From NCBI GenBank assembly GCA_029983695.1, contig JASBZB010000010.1, positions 1 through 64,000 on the forward strand: a stretch of DNA of 64,000 bases, in the 5' to 3' direction. Numbering within the stretch: the stretch's first letter is position 1; every line of letters begins with the position of its first letter. The position numbers were made by a program, and so were the translations under genes. The DNA is from Lutispora sp003527145 (lineage in GTDB: Bacteria > Bacillota > Clostridia > Lutisporales > Lutisporaceae). The notes below the pieces were generated by a model that saw only the letters and a program-made list of their open reading frames with translations, was not told the DNA's origin and made no database searches. Below, piece by piece: positions 42,375 through 51,305 of the stretch.

Positions 42375-45300
42375 TCAATTTACTCTCCTCTCAAGTTCGG
42401 TATTGTTCTCATTATATGCAGCTAAATTCTCCAAAAAGTCGGAAATAGATTTCAAGTGCTTATCAACATTGCCTTTTCCCAATTTTAAAGTAAAATAGGG
42501 CTGCTCACTAGCCATAAAAGACAGCTTGTTTCCGTACTCATTCATAAGCTTAACGGCAGCCTCAGCTTTAATGTATTTGTCGCTCTTGAACTTTAACAGC
42601 ACGCCTTCCGGCTTCTGTGATACAAAGATTATTCCCAGCTTAGAAGCCAAGAACTTTATAAAGGATATCCTCATCAGATTTCTCACGGAATCCGGTATAT
42701 CTCCGAATCTATCTTCTATTTCCTCCTCAATATCATATAAGGAGTCTACCCCGTTGATGGAAGCAATCTTCTGATAGATTTCAATCTTTTGATTCTCATC
42801 CTCTATATAATATAAGGGTATATAGGCCTCTATATCAAATTCAACAGTTGTCTCAATCGTCTCCCTAAGCGGCCTTCCGGTAAGTGCTCTCACCGTATCC
42901 TCGAGGAGCTTGGTATAGAGGTCATAGCCTATGGATTCCATATGTCCATGCTGTTCTCTTCCCAAAAGATTTCCTGCACCCCTTATCTCCAGATCCCTCA
43001 TGGCAATTTTGAAGCCGGAGCCGAATTCGGTAAACTCCTTTATAGCCTGAAGCCTCTTTTCTGCTACTTCCGTCAGCACCTTATCCCTTTGATAGGTAAG
43101 GTATGCATATGCCAATCTGTTGGATCTCCCCACTCTTCCTCTCAACTGATATAATTGGGACAATCCCATCTTGTCTGCATCATATACGATGATGGTATTT
43201 ACATTGGGTATATCGAGACCTGTTTCGATTATGGTAGTACATAAAAGCAGGTCATACTCTCCATTATAAAAGTCCAGCATAGTATTTTCAAGAAGTCTTT
43301 CATCCATCTGTCCGTGTGCTGCCGCTATCCTGGCTTCAGGAACCAATGCTCTCAGCCTTTCAGCCATTCTGCCGATAGTCCTCACCCTGTTGTATAAAAA
43401 GTAGATCTGTCCTCCCCGGTTTATCTCTCTTAGAATGGCATCCCTCACTATTTCATCATTGTATTCCATGACATAGGTTTGCACCGGATACCTCTCCTCC
43501 GGAGGCTCTTCTATAACGCTTATATCTCTGATGCCGATCAAAGACATGTGAAGGGTCCTGGGTATCGGTGTGGCAGTAAGAGTTAATACGTCCACATTCT
43601 GGCGCATCTGCTTGATCTTTTCCTTATGAACGACTCCGAATCTCTGCTCTTCATCCACTATCAGAAGCCCCAGGTCCTTGAAGACTATATCTTCCTGCAG
43701 CAGCCTATGGGTCCCTATGACAAGATCCACAGCCCCGATCCTCAGGGCCTCAAGGGTCTGCTTCTGCTCTTTTAGGCCTCTGAATCTGGATAGCATATCC
43801 ACACGTATGGGAAAGCTGCCAAACCTTTGATTGCATGTATTAAAATGCTGCTGTGCCAATATGGTAGTAGGCACCAGGATAGCAACCTGCTTCCCATCCA
43901 TGATGCATTTGAAAGCTGCCCTTAGGGCCACCTCCGTCTTGCCATAGCCCACATCCCCGCATAAAAGCCTATCCATGGCTTTATCGGTTTCCATATCCCT
44001 TTTTATTTCCTCTATACAGCTCAGCTGATCAGGGGTCTCCTGATAAGGAAAAGCATCTTCAAATTCTTTTTGCCATTTCCCGTCCCTGGAAAAGGTAAAG
44101 CCTTTCATCTGCTGCCTCTCCGCATAGAGCTTCAGCAGTTCGTCAGCCATGCCCTCTATGGCTTTCTTGGCTCTTGCCTTCGTTTTGGCCCATTCCGCTC
44201 CGGAGAGCCTATTTATCTTGGGAGCTTTATCTCCTCCGATATATTTCTGTATGAGATCAAATTGGTCTGTCGGTATATAAAGCTTATCATTGCCGTAATA
44301 CCTTATATGCAGGTAATCTCTTATCACATTGTTGACTTTGAGCCTCTCTATGCCCATATATTGTCCTATGCCATGGCTTTCATGAACCACATAATCACCG
44401 ACCTTCAGGTCGCTGAAGAACTTTACGGCGCTTCCCTTTTTCTTGAGGATTTTTCTCTTTCCTCCTCCGAAAACCTCCATATCAGTGATCACTGCATACT
44501 TTATGGAAGGAAACTCAAAGCCTCCGCTGAGATTTCCCGGAATAACGACGATATGTCCCTCCTGCAGCTCAAAGCCCAGGCTATCCTGATACAAAGCCTC
44601 TATGCCATCATCTCTCAGGGTCTCTACTATCCTCTCTCCCCTGTCTTTGTTTCCCGATAGAATAAGTATTTTGTATTTCCTGCTCCTGAGCAGCTTTATT
44701 TCATCTATGAGCAGGTTTATTTTCCCGTGAAAGGGCTGCATGGATCGGCAAAGAAAGCTGATGGTCCTCTGGGGTTTAAAATCCGCTGTGCTTTTCAGCA
44801 AGGCATTAAAGCACAATACCTGCTTATTATTTATTTTGAGCAGAATATCATCGTAGGTCAGCAATGCATTGAGCTGTGCCGGCAGCAGTTCTCCTTCTTC
44901 CAGGAGACTCTTGAAATGTTCTTCATATTCAAGCCTTATATTGTCGAACCTCTGTCTCACCCGGTTAGGCTCATCCACCACAACCATGAAATCCGACAGA
45001 TAATCGGTGATGCATAAATCTTTTTCATAAAAGAATGCAGAGTACCTGTCTATGCCCCGAAAGTATATATTATTTCTGATTTTCTCTATATCTTCTGTTA
45101 TTTTATCCTTAAGCTTTTCTCCCAGCGCTTTCTTCTTGGCTGAAGCCTCATAAAGCTTCAGTCTCTTGTTCAATTCCTTCTCTATCATTTCTGAGGCTCT
45201 GGCAAAATCCCCGGCTTTCAATAACATTTCCCTCATAGGCGATAATTGAACAGAATCCAGCTTCTTTACGGATCGCTGAGTTCCTGTATCAAAATATCTT

Positions 45301-45908
45301 ATAGAGTCAATTTCATCATCAAAAAGTTCAATTCTCATAGGATAGTCTTCTGTGGGACCATAAAAATCGATAATTCCGCCTCTTACGGAAAACTGTCCCC
45401 GGCCTTCTATCATATCCACTCTTTCATAGCCGGAAGCTGCAAAAAAATCAGTGAAATCCTCTACAGGCATTTGCTCTCCCACTTTTACCCGCACAAATTT
45501 AGAGTAGAAATAATCCGGCTCTGGCATTTTGTTCAGCAAGGCTTCCACAGACGCGCACAATACCACTCTTTCTCCCTTGCCCAGCTTATTCAGGGCTTTG
45601 AGCCTGTTTATGGCAATTTCATTGCTCCTGGCGTCTATCTTATGAAAGATCATCTCCGCAGTGGGCAGCAGCACCGCCGCATCCTGATCAAAGAAAGAAA
45701 TATCCTCATAAATCTTTCTGGCCAAAATATCATTATGCGTTATGACCAGAATCGATCTGTCAAAGGCCTTGCTCACCAAAGCAGCCATCATCGATTTTTG
45801 GGCATCAGAAATCCCGTGAACTTCAACGGTTTTAGCATTTTCACGAAGGGATTGGATCAAATATTTATATTCTTCCAGCGATTGTAAAGGTGATAAAACA
45901 TTATCCAT
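42375..45908 (-). CDS. mfd: Transcription-repair coupling factor
   Basis: Removes RNA polymerase stalled at lesions and recruits UvrA. The 1177 residues cover all Mfd modules: UvrB-like N-terminal domain, the polymerase-interacting domain (GDYVVHESHGIGQYMGIERL near 495), the ATPase motor with GDVGYGKTEVALRAAFKC (Walker A near 650) and DEEQRFG, the TRG region and the C-terminal domain (QKIEIYQKIASI onwards). It overlaps the end of pth by 8 bases. Confidence 0.97.
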   Translation of the reverse strand: MDNVLSPLQSLEEYKYLIQSLRENAKTVEVHGISDAQKSMMAALVSKAFDRSILVITHNDILARKIYEDISFFDQDAAVLLPTAEMIFHKIDARSNEIAINRLKALNKLGKGERVVLCASVEALLNKMPEPDYFYSKFVRVKVGEQMPVEDFTDFFAASGYERVDMIEGRGQFSVRGGIIDFYGPTEDYPMRIELFDDEIDSIRYFDTGTQRSVKKLDSVQLSPMREMLLKAGDFARASEMIEKELNKRLKLYEASAKKKALGEKLKDKITEDIEKIRNNIYFRGIDRYSAFFYEKDLCITDYLSDFMVVVDEPNRVRQRFDNIRLEYEEHFKSLLEEGELLPAQLNALLTYDDILLKINNKQVLCFNALLKSTADFKPQRTISFLCRSMQPFHGKINLLIDEIKLLRSRKYKILILSGNKDRGERIVETLRDDGIEALYQDSLGFELQEGHIVVIPGNLSGGFEFPSIKYAVITDMEVFGGGKRKILKKKGSAVKFFSDLKVGDYVVHESHGIGQYMGIERLKVNNVIRDYLHIRYYGNDKLYIPTDQFDLIQKYIGGDKAPKINRLSGAEWAKTKARAKKAIEGMADELLKLYAERQQMKGFTFSRDGKWQKEFEDAFPYQETPDQLSCIEEIKRDMETDKAMDRLLCGDVGYGKTEVALRAAFKCIMDGKQVAILVPTTILAQQHFNTCNQRFGSFPIRVDMLSRFRGLKEQKQTLEALRIGAVDLVIGTHRLLQEDIVFKDLGLLIVDEEQRFGVVHKEKIKQMRQNVDVLTLTATPIPRTLHMSLIGIRDISVIEEPPEERYPVQTYVMEYNDEIVRDAILREINRGGQIYFLYNRVRTIGRMAERLRALVPEARIAAAHGQMDERLLENTMLDFYNGEYDLLLCTTIIETGLDIPNVNTIIVYDADKMGLSQLYQLRGRVGRSNRLAYAYLTYQRDKVLTEVAEKRLQAIKEFTEFGSGFKIAMRDLEIRGAGNLLGREQHGHMESIGYDLYTKLLEDTVRALTGRPLRETIETTVEFDIEAYIPLYYIEDENQKIEIYQKIASINGVDSLYDIEEEIEDRFGDIPDSVRNLMRISFIKFLASKLGIIFVSQKPEGVLLKFKSDKYIKAEAAVKLMNEYGNKLSFMASEQPYFTLKLGKGNVDKHLKSISDFLENLAAYNENNTELERRVN

Positions 45909-46461
45909 TGAATTTGTTCATTGCTGCCGCAATGCCTTTCAAAACTATTTCTTGTGCTGCATCCGCCGCCTTTTCCACTGCCTCTGTCATAATAGGTATC
46001 TCTTCCTTTGAGAACTTTCCCGTCACATAATCAGCCAGATCCATATACTCGGGCTGTTTTCCTATACCTATTCTTATCCTTGGAAAGTCATCTCTATTCA
46101 ATAAATATATAATTGATTTCATGCCATTATGCGAGCCGGAGCTTCCCTTGGGCCTTATACGCAAAACTCCCGGCGAGAGATCTACGTCATCATAGATGAC
46201 AATAAGATTCTCACTTGGCAGCTTGTAGAAGCCAACCACATCCATGATGCTTTCGCCGCTTAAATTCATATAGGTCTGGGGTTTTATAAGCACGACCTTT
46301 TCAGTTCCTATATAACCTTCGCCCACCAAAGCCTTATGCCTTATCTTATTAATATTTATATTCAATTGGCGGGACAAATAATCTACAGCAATAAAGCCTA
46401 TATTGTGCCTTGTATCCGCATATCTTGCCCCCGGATTGCCTAATCCTGCTATTACAAACAT
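45901..46461 (-). CDS. pth: Peptidyl-tRNA hydrolase
   Basis: Releases tRNA from dropped-off peptidyl-tRNA; in B. subtilis the gene was found as spoVC. 186 residues: MFVIAGLGNPGARYADTRHNIGF with the catalytic His, KPQTYMNLSGESI, YDDVDLSPGVLRIRPKGSSGSHNGMKSI. ATG 46461 has GGAGGG at a proper distance. The earlier in-frame start is inside that region. Confidence 0.96.
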   Translation of the reverse strand: MFVIAGLGNPGARYADTRHNIGFIAVDYLSRQLNININKIRHKALVGEGYIGTEKVVLIKPQTYMNLSGESIMDVVGFYKLPSENLIVIYDDVDLSPGVLRIRPKGSSGSHNGMKSIIYLLNRDDFPRIRIGIGKQPEYMDLADYVTGKFSKEEIPIMTEAVEKAADAAQEIVLKGIAAAMNKFNG

Positions 46462-46489
46462 ATTACCCTCCAAAAATTGAACGAAACTT

Positions 46490-46644
46490 CATTCAGCGGG
46501 GGTCGGAAATCCTCTCTGAATGTTAGTTGAGTCCATACTGGACTTAACCCGCCCTTTGATACCAGCATCTTAATAGAAGCGGTATATTTAGGGCGGGTTA
46601 GTCTAGTGCTCAAGGCAACAGACATCATGTTGTGCCCATTGCCT
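46490..46644. other. Multi-hairpin intergenic island
   Basis: Within 155 bases between pth and prs there are four separate stems: CATTCAG/CTGAATG (46490/46516), AGTCCA/TGGACT (46530-46544), TAACCCGCCCT/AGGGCGGGTTA (46545/46590, extended inward by ATACC/GGTAT), and AGGCAA/TTGCCT (46613/46639). A reading frame of 71 codons crosses it but looks like chance. It may be a structured RNA or a short mobile element relic. Confidence 0.45.
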
Positions 46645-46659
46645 ATGAGTTGTCCATCT

Positions 46660-47607
46660 TTAATCAAAAAGCTTGCTTACTGAAAGTCCTTCGTAAATTC
46701 TGTGAATTGCTTCTGCAAACAAAGGTGCAACCGACAGAACCTTTATCTTGTCGCCGGATTTGTCAGAAGGAAGCGGAATAGTATCAGTGACGATCAATTC
46801 CTTGATGACAGAATCATTTATTCTCTCAAAAGCAGGTCCCGACAGCACCGGATGAGTGCAAGCCACATAGACTTCTTTAGCGCCCATATCCGTCAAAACC
46901 TTGGCGGCGTTGGAAATAGAGCCTCCGGTATCCACCATATCGTCTATCATAATGCAATTTTTGCCGTTTATATCTCCTATGACATTCATTACCTCGGCCA
47001 CATTTGCCCTGGGTCTTCTCTTATCAACTATTGCCAAAGGAGCATTGAGTCTGGAAGCAAGGCCCCTGGCCCTTGTAACCCCGCCTACATCAGGGGATAC
47101 GACCACGACGTCCTGCAAATTTTTATCCAAAAAGTAATTGGCGATTATAGGCATAGCATAAAGATTATCCACTGGAATGTTGAAAAATCCCTGTATCTGA
47201 GGAGCGTGCAAATCCATAGTAAGCACCCTGTCTGCCCCGGCAGTAGTTATCAGGTCGGCTACCAGCTTAGCGGTGATAGGCTCTCTTGGCTTTGATTTTC
47301 TATCCTGCCTCGCATAAGCATAAAATGGGATTACCGCTGTGATCCTGCCTGCCGATGCTCTCTTCAAAGCATCGATCATGATCAAAAGCTCCATCAGATT
47401 ATTATTAACAGGAGCACTGGTTGATTGAACAACAAATACATCTGCCCCTCTCACAGATTCATTGATGTTCACAGATATTTCGCCGTTGCTGAAGGTCCCT
47501 ACCTGGGAATCACCTACAGGAACGCCTACTATATCTGCAATTTGTTTTGTAAGCTCCTTATTAGCATTACAGTGGAAAATTTTTATACACTCACCATGTG
47601 CTATCAT
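46660..47607 (-). CDS. prs: Ribose-phosphate pyrophosphokinase
   Basis: Makes PRPP from ribose 5-phosphate and ATP, feeding hpt, purR signalling and nucleotide synthesis. 315 residues: IKIFHCNANKELTKQIADIVG, the flexible loop YARQDRKSKPREPITAK, VSPDVGGVTRARGLA and the PRPP loop MIDDMVDTGGSISNAA. 20 bases after glmU; same order as in Bacillus. Confidence 0.97.
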   Translation of the reverse strand: MIAHGECIKIFHCNANKELTKQIADIVGVPVGDSQVGTFSNGEISVNINESVRGADVFVVQSTSAPVNNNLMELLIMIDALKRASAGRITAVIPFYAYARQDRKSKPREPITAKLVADLITTAGADRVLTMDLHAPQIQGFFNIPVDNLYAMPIIANYFLDKNLQDVVVVSPDVGGVTRARGLASRLNAPLAIVDKRRPRANVAEVMNVIGDINGKNCIMIDDMVDTGGSISNAAKVLTDMGAKEVYVACTHPVLSGPAFERINDSVIKELIVTDTIPLPSDKSGDKIKVLSVAPLFAEAIHRIYEGLSVSKLFD

Positions 47608-47627
47608 TTTATTAAAACCCTCCTAGT

Positions 47628-49010
47628 TTATTCTTCCTCTTTTATGAGGCCTTTTCTTCTGACCCAGCCTTCTATATTTTCCTGTCTTGCTCTGCCAATG
47701 GCAAGGCTTTCTTCCGGTACGCTCCTGGTCACGGTTGTACCTGCCGCTATATATGAGTTTTTACCCACGACTACAGGCGCCACCAAGTTTACATTGCAGC
47801 CTACAAAGCTGTTGTCTTCAACCTTAGTTCTGTGTTTTTTCTTCCCATCATAATTTACAAAGACTACTCCGCATCCTAAATTCACTCCGCTGCCTACATC
47901 TCCGTCACCAACATAGGTAAGATGAGATGCCTTTGAATGATCTCCGAAGTTGGAATTTTTCATTTCAACAAAGTCGCCGATCTTGGCATGCCTGCCTATC
48001 ACATTTCCCGGCCTCAGATAAGCAAAAGGACCTACTGTAGTACCTTCTCCTATGCGGCTCTCCAGCACCACGGAATTTTGTATATGGGCTCCTTTGCCTA
48101 CATGGCTGTCCGATATGGTGGTATAAGGACCTATTATTGCATCTTCTTCTACATATGCAGACCCTTTTAATATGCATCCCGGCAATATGGTCACATCTCT
48201 TTCGATCTTTACCCCCGCCTCAATATAAGTATTGGCAGGATCAGTGATCGTTACTCCGCTGAGCATATGTTTTTCCAGAATTCTTTTTGTCATAATAGAA
48301 ACTGCCTGGGATAACTGTAATCTATTGTTAACACCCATTATCTCTTCCGAATTTTCAATTTTAAAAGCCCTTACATTAAGGTTTTTCTCATTTAAAATCT
48401 TTATTGCATCCGTAAGATAGTACTCCTTCTGATCATTGTCATTTTTGAGCCCTTTCAAAGCTTCTTTGAGAGAAGGGCCGTCAAACAAGTATATACCTGA
48501 ATTGATCTCCCTTATCTTCTTTTGCTCAGAATCGGCATCCCTCTCCTCGACAATGGCAGCAACATTTCCCTCGGCGTCCCGTATGATCCTCCCGTAATTA
48601 TAAGGGTCCTCGAAGTCGGCAGTTAAAACCGTAGCATGGCAGTTTCCCTGCTTATGAGCCTTATACATCTTGCTTATGGTTTCCGAAGTCAAAAGGGGAG
48701 TATCTCCATATAAAACCAAAACATCCCCGGATGTGATAAAGCTTTCTGCCTGCATCACAGCATGGCCTGTGCCCAATTGCTGCTCCTGATATACAAATTT
48801 AACCCCGGCCAGCTTATCCCGGACTTCCGCAGCTCCATGGCCTACTACGACTACCGTCTCAGATGCCCCTGCTTCCCTGGCGCAACCGACAACATGCTCA
48901 ACCATAGCTTTGCCGCAAAGCTCATGCAAAACCTTGGGCCTCTTCGAATACATCCTTTTACCCTCTCCTGCCGCCAGTATGACTGCCAGCATATAGGATG
49001 TGCTACTCAA
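47628..49010 (-). CDS. glmU: Bifunctional GlmU (acetyltransferase/uridyltransferase)
   Basis: Last two steps to UDP-N-acetylglucosamine for the wall. 460 residues: uridyltransferase domain with LAAGEGKRMYSKRPKVLHELCGK, QLGTGHAVMQA, YGDTPLL; then a left-handed beta helix (about 250-440) with hexad repeats and KNSNFGDHSKASHLTYVGDGDVG. Starts at ATG 49010 in an operon with prs and pth. Confidence 0.97.
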   Translation of the reverse strand: MSSTSYMLAVILAAGEGKRMYSKRPKVLHELCGKAMVEHVVGCAREAGASETVVVVGHGAAEVRDKLAGVKFVYQEQQLGTGHAVMQAESFITSGDVLVLYGDTPLLTSETISKMYKAHKQGNCHATVLTADFEDPYNYGRIIRDAEGNVAAIVEERDADSEQKKIREINSGIYLFDGPSLKEALKGLKNDNDQKEYYLTDAIKILNEKNLNVRAFKIENSEEIMGVNNRLQLSQAVSIMTKRILEKHMLSGVTITDPANTYIEAGVKIERDVTILPGCILKGSAYVEEDAIIGPYTTISDSHVGKGAHIQNSVVLESRIGEGTTVGPFAYLRPGNVIGRHAKIGDFVEMKNSNFGDHSKASHLTYVGDGDVGSGVNLGCGVVFVNYDGKKKHRTKVEDNSFVGCNVNLVAPVVVGKNSYIAAGTTVTRSVPEESLAIGRARQENIEGWVRRKGLIKEEE

Positions 49011-49131
49011 ATTACCACCCTCTATTATACAATTTTTTTCATTATTTTCACTCTATATTCTAGCATAATATTTTTAGTATTAACAGTAATATAATCATTC
49101 CCTTTTCTTGCTAAAAAAATACCGTAATACC

Positions 49132-49284
49132 AATAGCATCCATGTATAGCTGAGTATAGTATATAAAAATTGATGACACTAATTCGCTGGGCCTAAGAAA
49201 ATCCTACACTTTTCTAAGGCTCAACTCATAAGTGTCATTGACAATTTTTATATAAGCATACTTAATCCATACACGGATGCTATT
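49132..49284. repeat. 153-base near-perfect palindrome
   Basis: Outer arms AATAGCATCC-A-TGTAT / ATAC-AC-GGATGCTATT, middle arms TATAAAAATTG and ATGACACT / AGTGTCAT and CAATTTTTATATA, inner arms GCCTAAGAAAA/TTTTCTAAGGC around TCCTACAC. It fills most of the gap 49011-49356 between glmU and the Met-rich gene. No coding potential. It has the look of a miniature inverted-repeat element. Confidence 0.7.
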
Positions 49285-49300
49285 TTACTGTGGTAAATCC

Positions 49301-49362
49301 GTGTTCTCCGTACTTCAGGACCCAAAAGGAATAACCAAAAACCTGAGTTCTGAGTCCTAAGG
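49301..49362. repeat. Intergenic word repeats, second site
   Basis: GTGTTCTCCGT (49301), CCCAAAAGGAATA (49321, reverse of the TATTCCTTTTGGG word) and CCTGAGTTCTGAG (49342, reverse of CTCAGAACTCAG-type words at 36887). The last runs into the stop of the Met-rich gene. Confidence 0.5.
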
Positions 49363-49725
49363 CCTCTTGTAATATGGGTGCGGACACCATCCGCAGCTTC
49401 CCTTTTTCTTCTTTTTATCGTAGTAATCTTCATTATCGTCGCTGCTGTCATCGCTGTCATCATCTTCATACCAATCTTTCATATCCCAATCGACCTGATG
49501 CCCCATATGCTTCATTTTTGCTTCTTCCATATACATGGGTTCTTCCATTTGCATAGGCTCTTCCATCATATGCATCATGGGACACATCATCATTGCCTGG
49601 CTGATCATAGGGCACTGCATCATGGGACATTGCATCATGTGCATATTCATTGGGTGCATTTTCATATAGTCCATATCCATATCCGGAATGTAATCTTCCG
49701 GATCGTAATATTTTTTATCTGACAT
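49357..49725 (-). CDS. Met-, Asp- and Cys-rich small protein
   Basis: A 122-residue protein of very biased composition: MSDKKYYDPEDYIPDMDMD, then many Met-rich units such as MNMHMMQCPMMQCPM and PMQMEEPMYMEE, an acidic DDDSDDSSDDNED run, KKKKK, and CGWCPHPYYKRP at the end. About a quarter of residues are Met. There is no signal peptide. Met, His and CxxC groups could bind copper or other soft metals, or the chain could be a spore surface protein; neither is shown. The RBS GGGAGG fits ATG 49725 best. Its place between spoVG and glmU is an insertion in the Bacillus order. Confidence 0.7.
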   Translation of the reverse strand: MSDKKYYDPEDYIPDMDMDYMKMHPMNMHMMQCPMMQCPMISQAMMMCPMMHMMEEPMQMEEPMYMEEAKMKHMGHQVDWDMKDWYEDDDSDDSSDDNEDYYDKKKKKGSCGWCPHPYYKRP

Positions 49726-49812
49726 CATATTACCTCCCAATATATTAATACCAATATTATATATATATTCATCGGAAGTAAAATATGATACAAAAGGCGT
49801 TTACAAATGCAA

Positions 49813-49845
49813 AAAGTCCCTCCCATGTAAATGGAATAGGACTTT
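49813..49845 (-). terminator. Terminator of spoVG
   Basis: AAAGTCC-TATT-CCAT pairs with ATGGGA-GGGACTTT (minus strand), followed by TTGCATTTG. Twenty bases after the spoVG stop. Confidence 0.75.
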
Positions 49846-49864
49846 AATGGCAAGCACTGATTGA

Positions 49865-50128
49865 TCATTCCGCATCCTTGACTTTTTCATATTCCTCAAG
49901 TATTGCAGATTGTATTTTTTCTCTGGTCGAAGAATTTATGGGATGCGCTATATCCTTAAACTCTCCATCCGGCGTTTTTCTGCTTGGCATAGCTATGAAA
50001 AGACCTTCCTGACCCTCTATAACCTTAATATCATGAACTACAAATTCGTTGTCGAAGGTAACAGATACGACCGCTTTCATCTTGCCTTCAGCATTCACCT
50101 TTCTTATTCTTACGTCAGTTATGTTCAT
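49865..50128 (-). CDS. spoVG: Septation/sporulation protein SpoVG
   Basis: RNA- and DNA-binding regulator that affects septation and sporulation. 87 residues matching the family: MNITDVRIRKVNAEGKMKAVVSVTFD, GLFIAMPSRKTPDGEFKDIAHPINSSTREKI. ATG 50128 with GGTGG upstream. A sigma-H promoter precedes it, as in B. subtilis. Confidence 0.97.
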   Translation of the reverse strand: MNITDVRIRKVNAEGKMKAVVSVTFDNEFVVHDIKVIEGQEGLFIAMPSRKTPDGEFKDIAHPINSSTREKIQSAILEEYEKVKDAE

Positions 50129-50176
50129 ACTGCTCACCACCTTCCCGTCCAAATGCTTTGTCAGCTGATAGATAAT

Positions 50177-50205
50177 TTATTCGCCATGTTTTTGATTTTT
50201 CCTTC
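50177..50205 (-). promoter_or_regulatory. Sigma-H promoter of spoVG
   Basis: GAAGGAAAA (50197-50205), 11-base spacer, GGCGAATAA (50177-50185). This fits the sigma-H consensus RnAGGAwww, 11-12 bases, RnnGAATww at every fixed position. spoVG is a classic sigma-H target. Confidence 0.8.
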
Positions 50206-50241
50206 TTTTTGCTTGGAATTTTCTGAAAATAAGTATAATTC

Positions 50242-51060
50242 TTAACTAAATAGCATATCTTTATAGATATTTATTAATCCTTGGTGCTCATCGACCTCTC
50301 CCACCTCCAGAAGAGAAATATAATCCTGAACCATCTTCTCCTTTGGTTCAATGGTCTTCATCAAAACTCCTATTCCGTATACTTCCGCTTTTATTTCTTT
50401 CATCAAATCCACAATTCCTTTGGCAGTTCCGCCGGCTTTCATGAAATCATCTATTATCAATACCTTTTTCCCTTCAGGGATGGCTCTTTTAGATACAAAC
50501 ATGGTTTGAATCCTCTTGGTGGAGCCTGATACATAGTTTATGCTGACGGTAGAGCCCTCCGTAACCCGGTTTTCTCTTCTCAGAATCACTAAAGGTATAT
50601 TTAATGCCCTGGCAGTCATATTAGCCAATGTGATGCCCTTTGTCTCAATTGTTACTACATATTCGGCCCCGCTGTTCATAAAATGTGTGGCGAATATCTC
50701 TCCGACCTTTGCAGAGACTCTCGGATCATAGATCACATCAGACATATATATATAGTTTCCGGGAATGATGCGCTTCGGGTCTCTTAGCTTTTCACACAAC
50801 TCATCCAAAAATCCTATTGCATCGCCATTCTCCACGTATGGCCTGTACTTAACTCCACCGGCTGCACCCGAGATAGTCTCTATCTGCCCTAAGGATATTT
50901 GCTCAACAATTTTTTTTGCTGCTGCGATATCCTCACTGATGGTGGATTTTGCCGCAGTGAACAATTCACTGAAGTAATTCAAGGAAAATAAATTGTTGGG
51001 GTTATCGCTCAGTATCTTTATAAGACCTGCAACTCTCTCATTCCTTTTGAACTTTTCCAT
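50242..51060 (-). CDS. purR: Purine operon repressor PurR
   Basis: Senses PRPP and represses purine genes in Firmicutes. 272 residues: winged-helix N-domain (KRNERVAGLIKILSDNPNNLFSLNYFSELFTAAKSTISEDI) and a phosphoribosyltransferase-like domain with the PRPP loop KVLIIDDFMKAGGTAKGIV near 200. Divergent from murC. No clear PurBox pair was found in the 245-base divergent region. Confidence 0.95.
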   Translation of the reverse strand: MEKFKRNERVAGLIKILSDNPNNLFSLNYFSELFTAAKSTISEDIAAAKKIVEQISLGQIETISGAAGGVKYRPYVENGDAIGFLDELCEKLRDPKRIIPGNYIYMSDVIYDPRVSAKVGEIFATHFMNSGAEYVVTIETKGITLANMTARALNIPLVILRRENRVTEGSTVSINYVSGSTKRIQTMFVSKRAIPEGKKVLIIDDFMKAGGTAKGIVDLMKEIKAEVYGIGVLMKTIEPKEKMVQDYISLLEVGEVDEHQGLINIYKDMLFS

Positions 51061-51159
51061 GTGCTTCCTCCCCTAAAATACGAATATTATTACCAGTATC
51101 GCATTTTTTATTCACTTCTATTTTTTTTGCAGAAATCCTTCTTTAATCGCAAATAATTG

Positions 51160-51188
51160 TTGAACCCAACATATGATAATCATAATAT
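51160..51188 (+). promoter_or_regulatory. murC promoter
   Basis: TTGAAC (51160-51165), 17-base spacer, TAATAT (51183-51188), about 115 bases before murC. A TATAAT at about 51192 could be an alternative -10. Confidence 0.55.
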
Positions 51189-51305
51189 GCTATAATTTTT
51201 ATGATATATTTTTATATACAAGCAAATTATAAAGGCTATAATAGTAATATAATAAATAGATGTTTTATAGAGTACCGACATACTAATTTTAGGGAGTGTA
51301 AGACC

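Noticed and set aside
46452..46667. 71-codon minus-strand reading frame across the multi-hairpin island
   Set aside because: No RBS or recognisable protein pattern; it overlaps the pth start and stems explain the sequence better.
49248..49469. 73-codon minus-strand frame with THITRGLRTQNSGF
   Set aside because: Out of frame with the Met-rich gene and runs through the repeat words and palindrome arm.
51061..51200. PurBox in the purR-murC divergent region
   Set aside because: AAATACGAATATT only partly resembles the PurBox and no properly spaced second copy was found.
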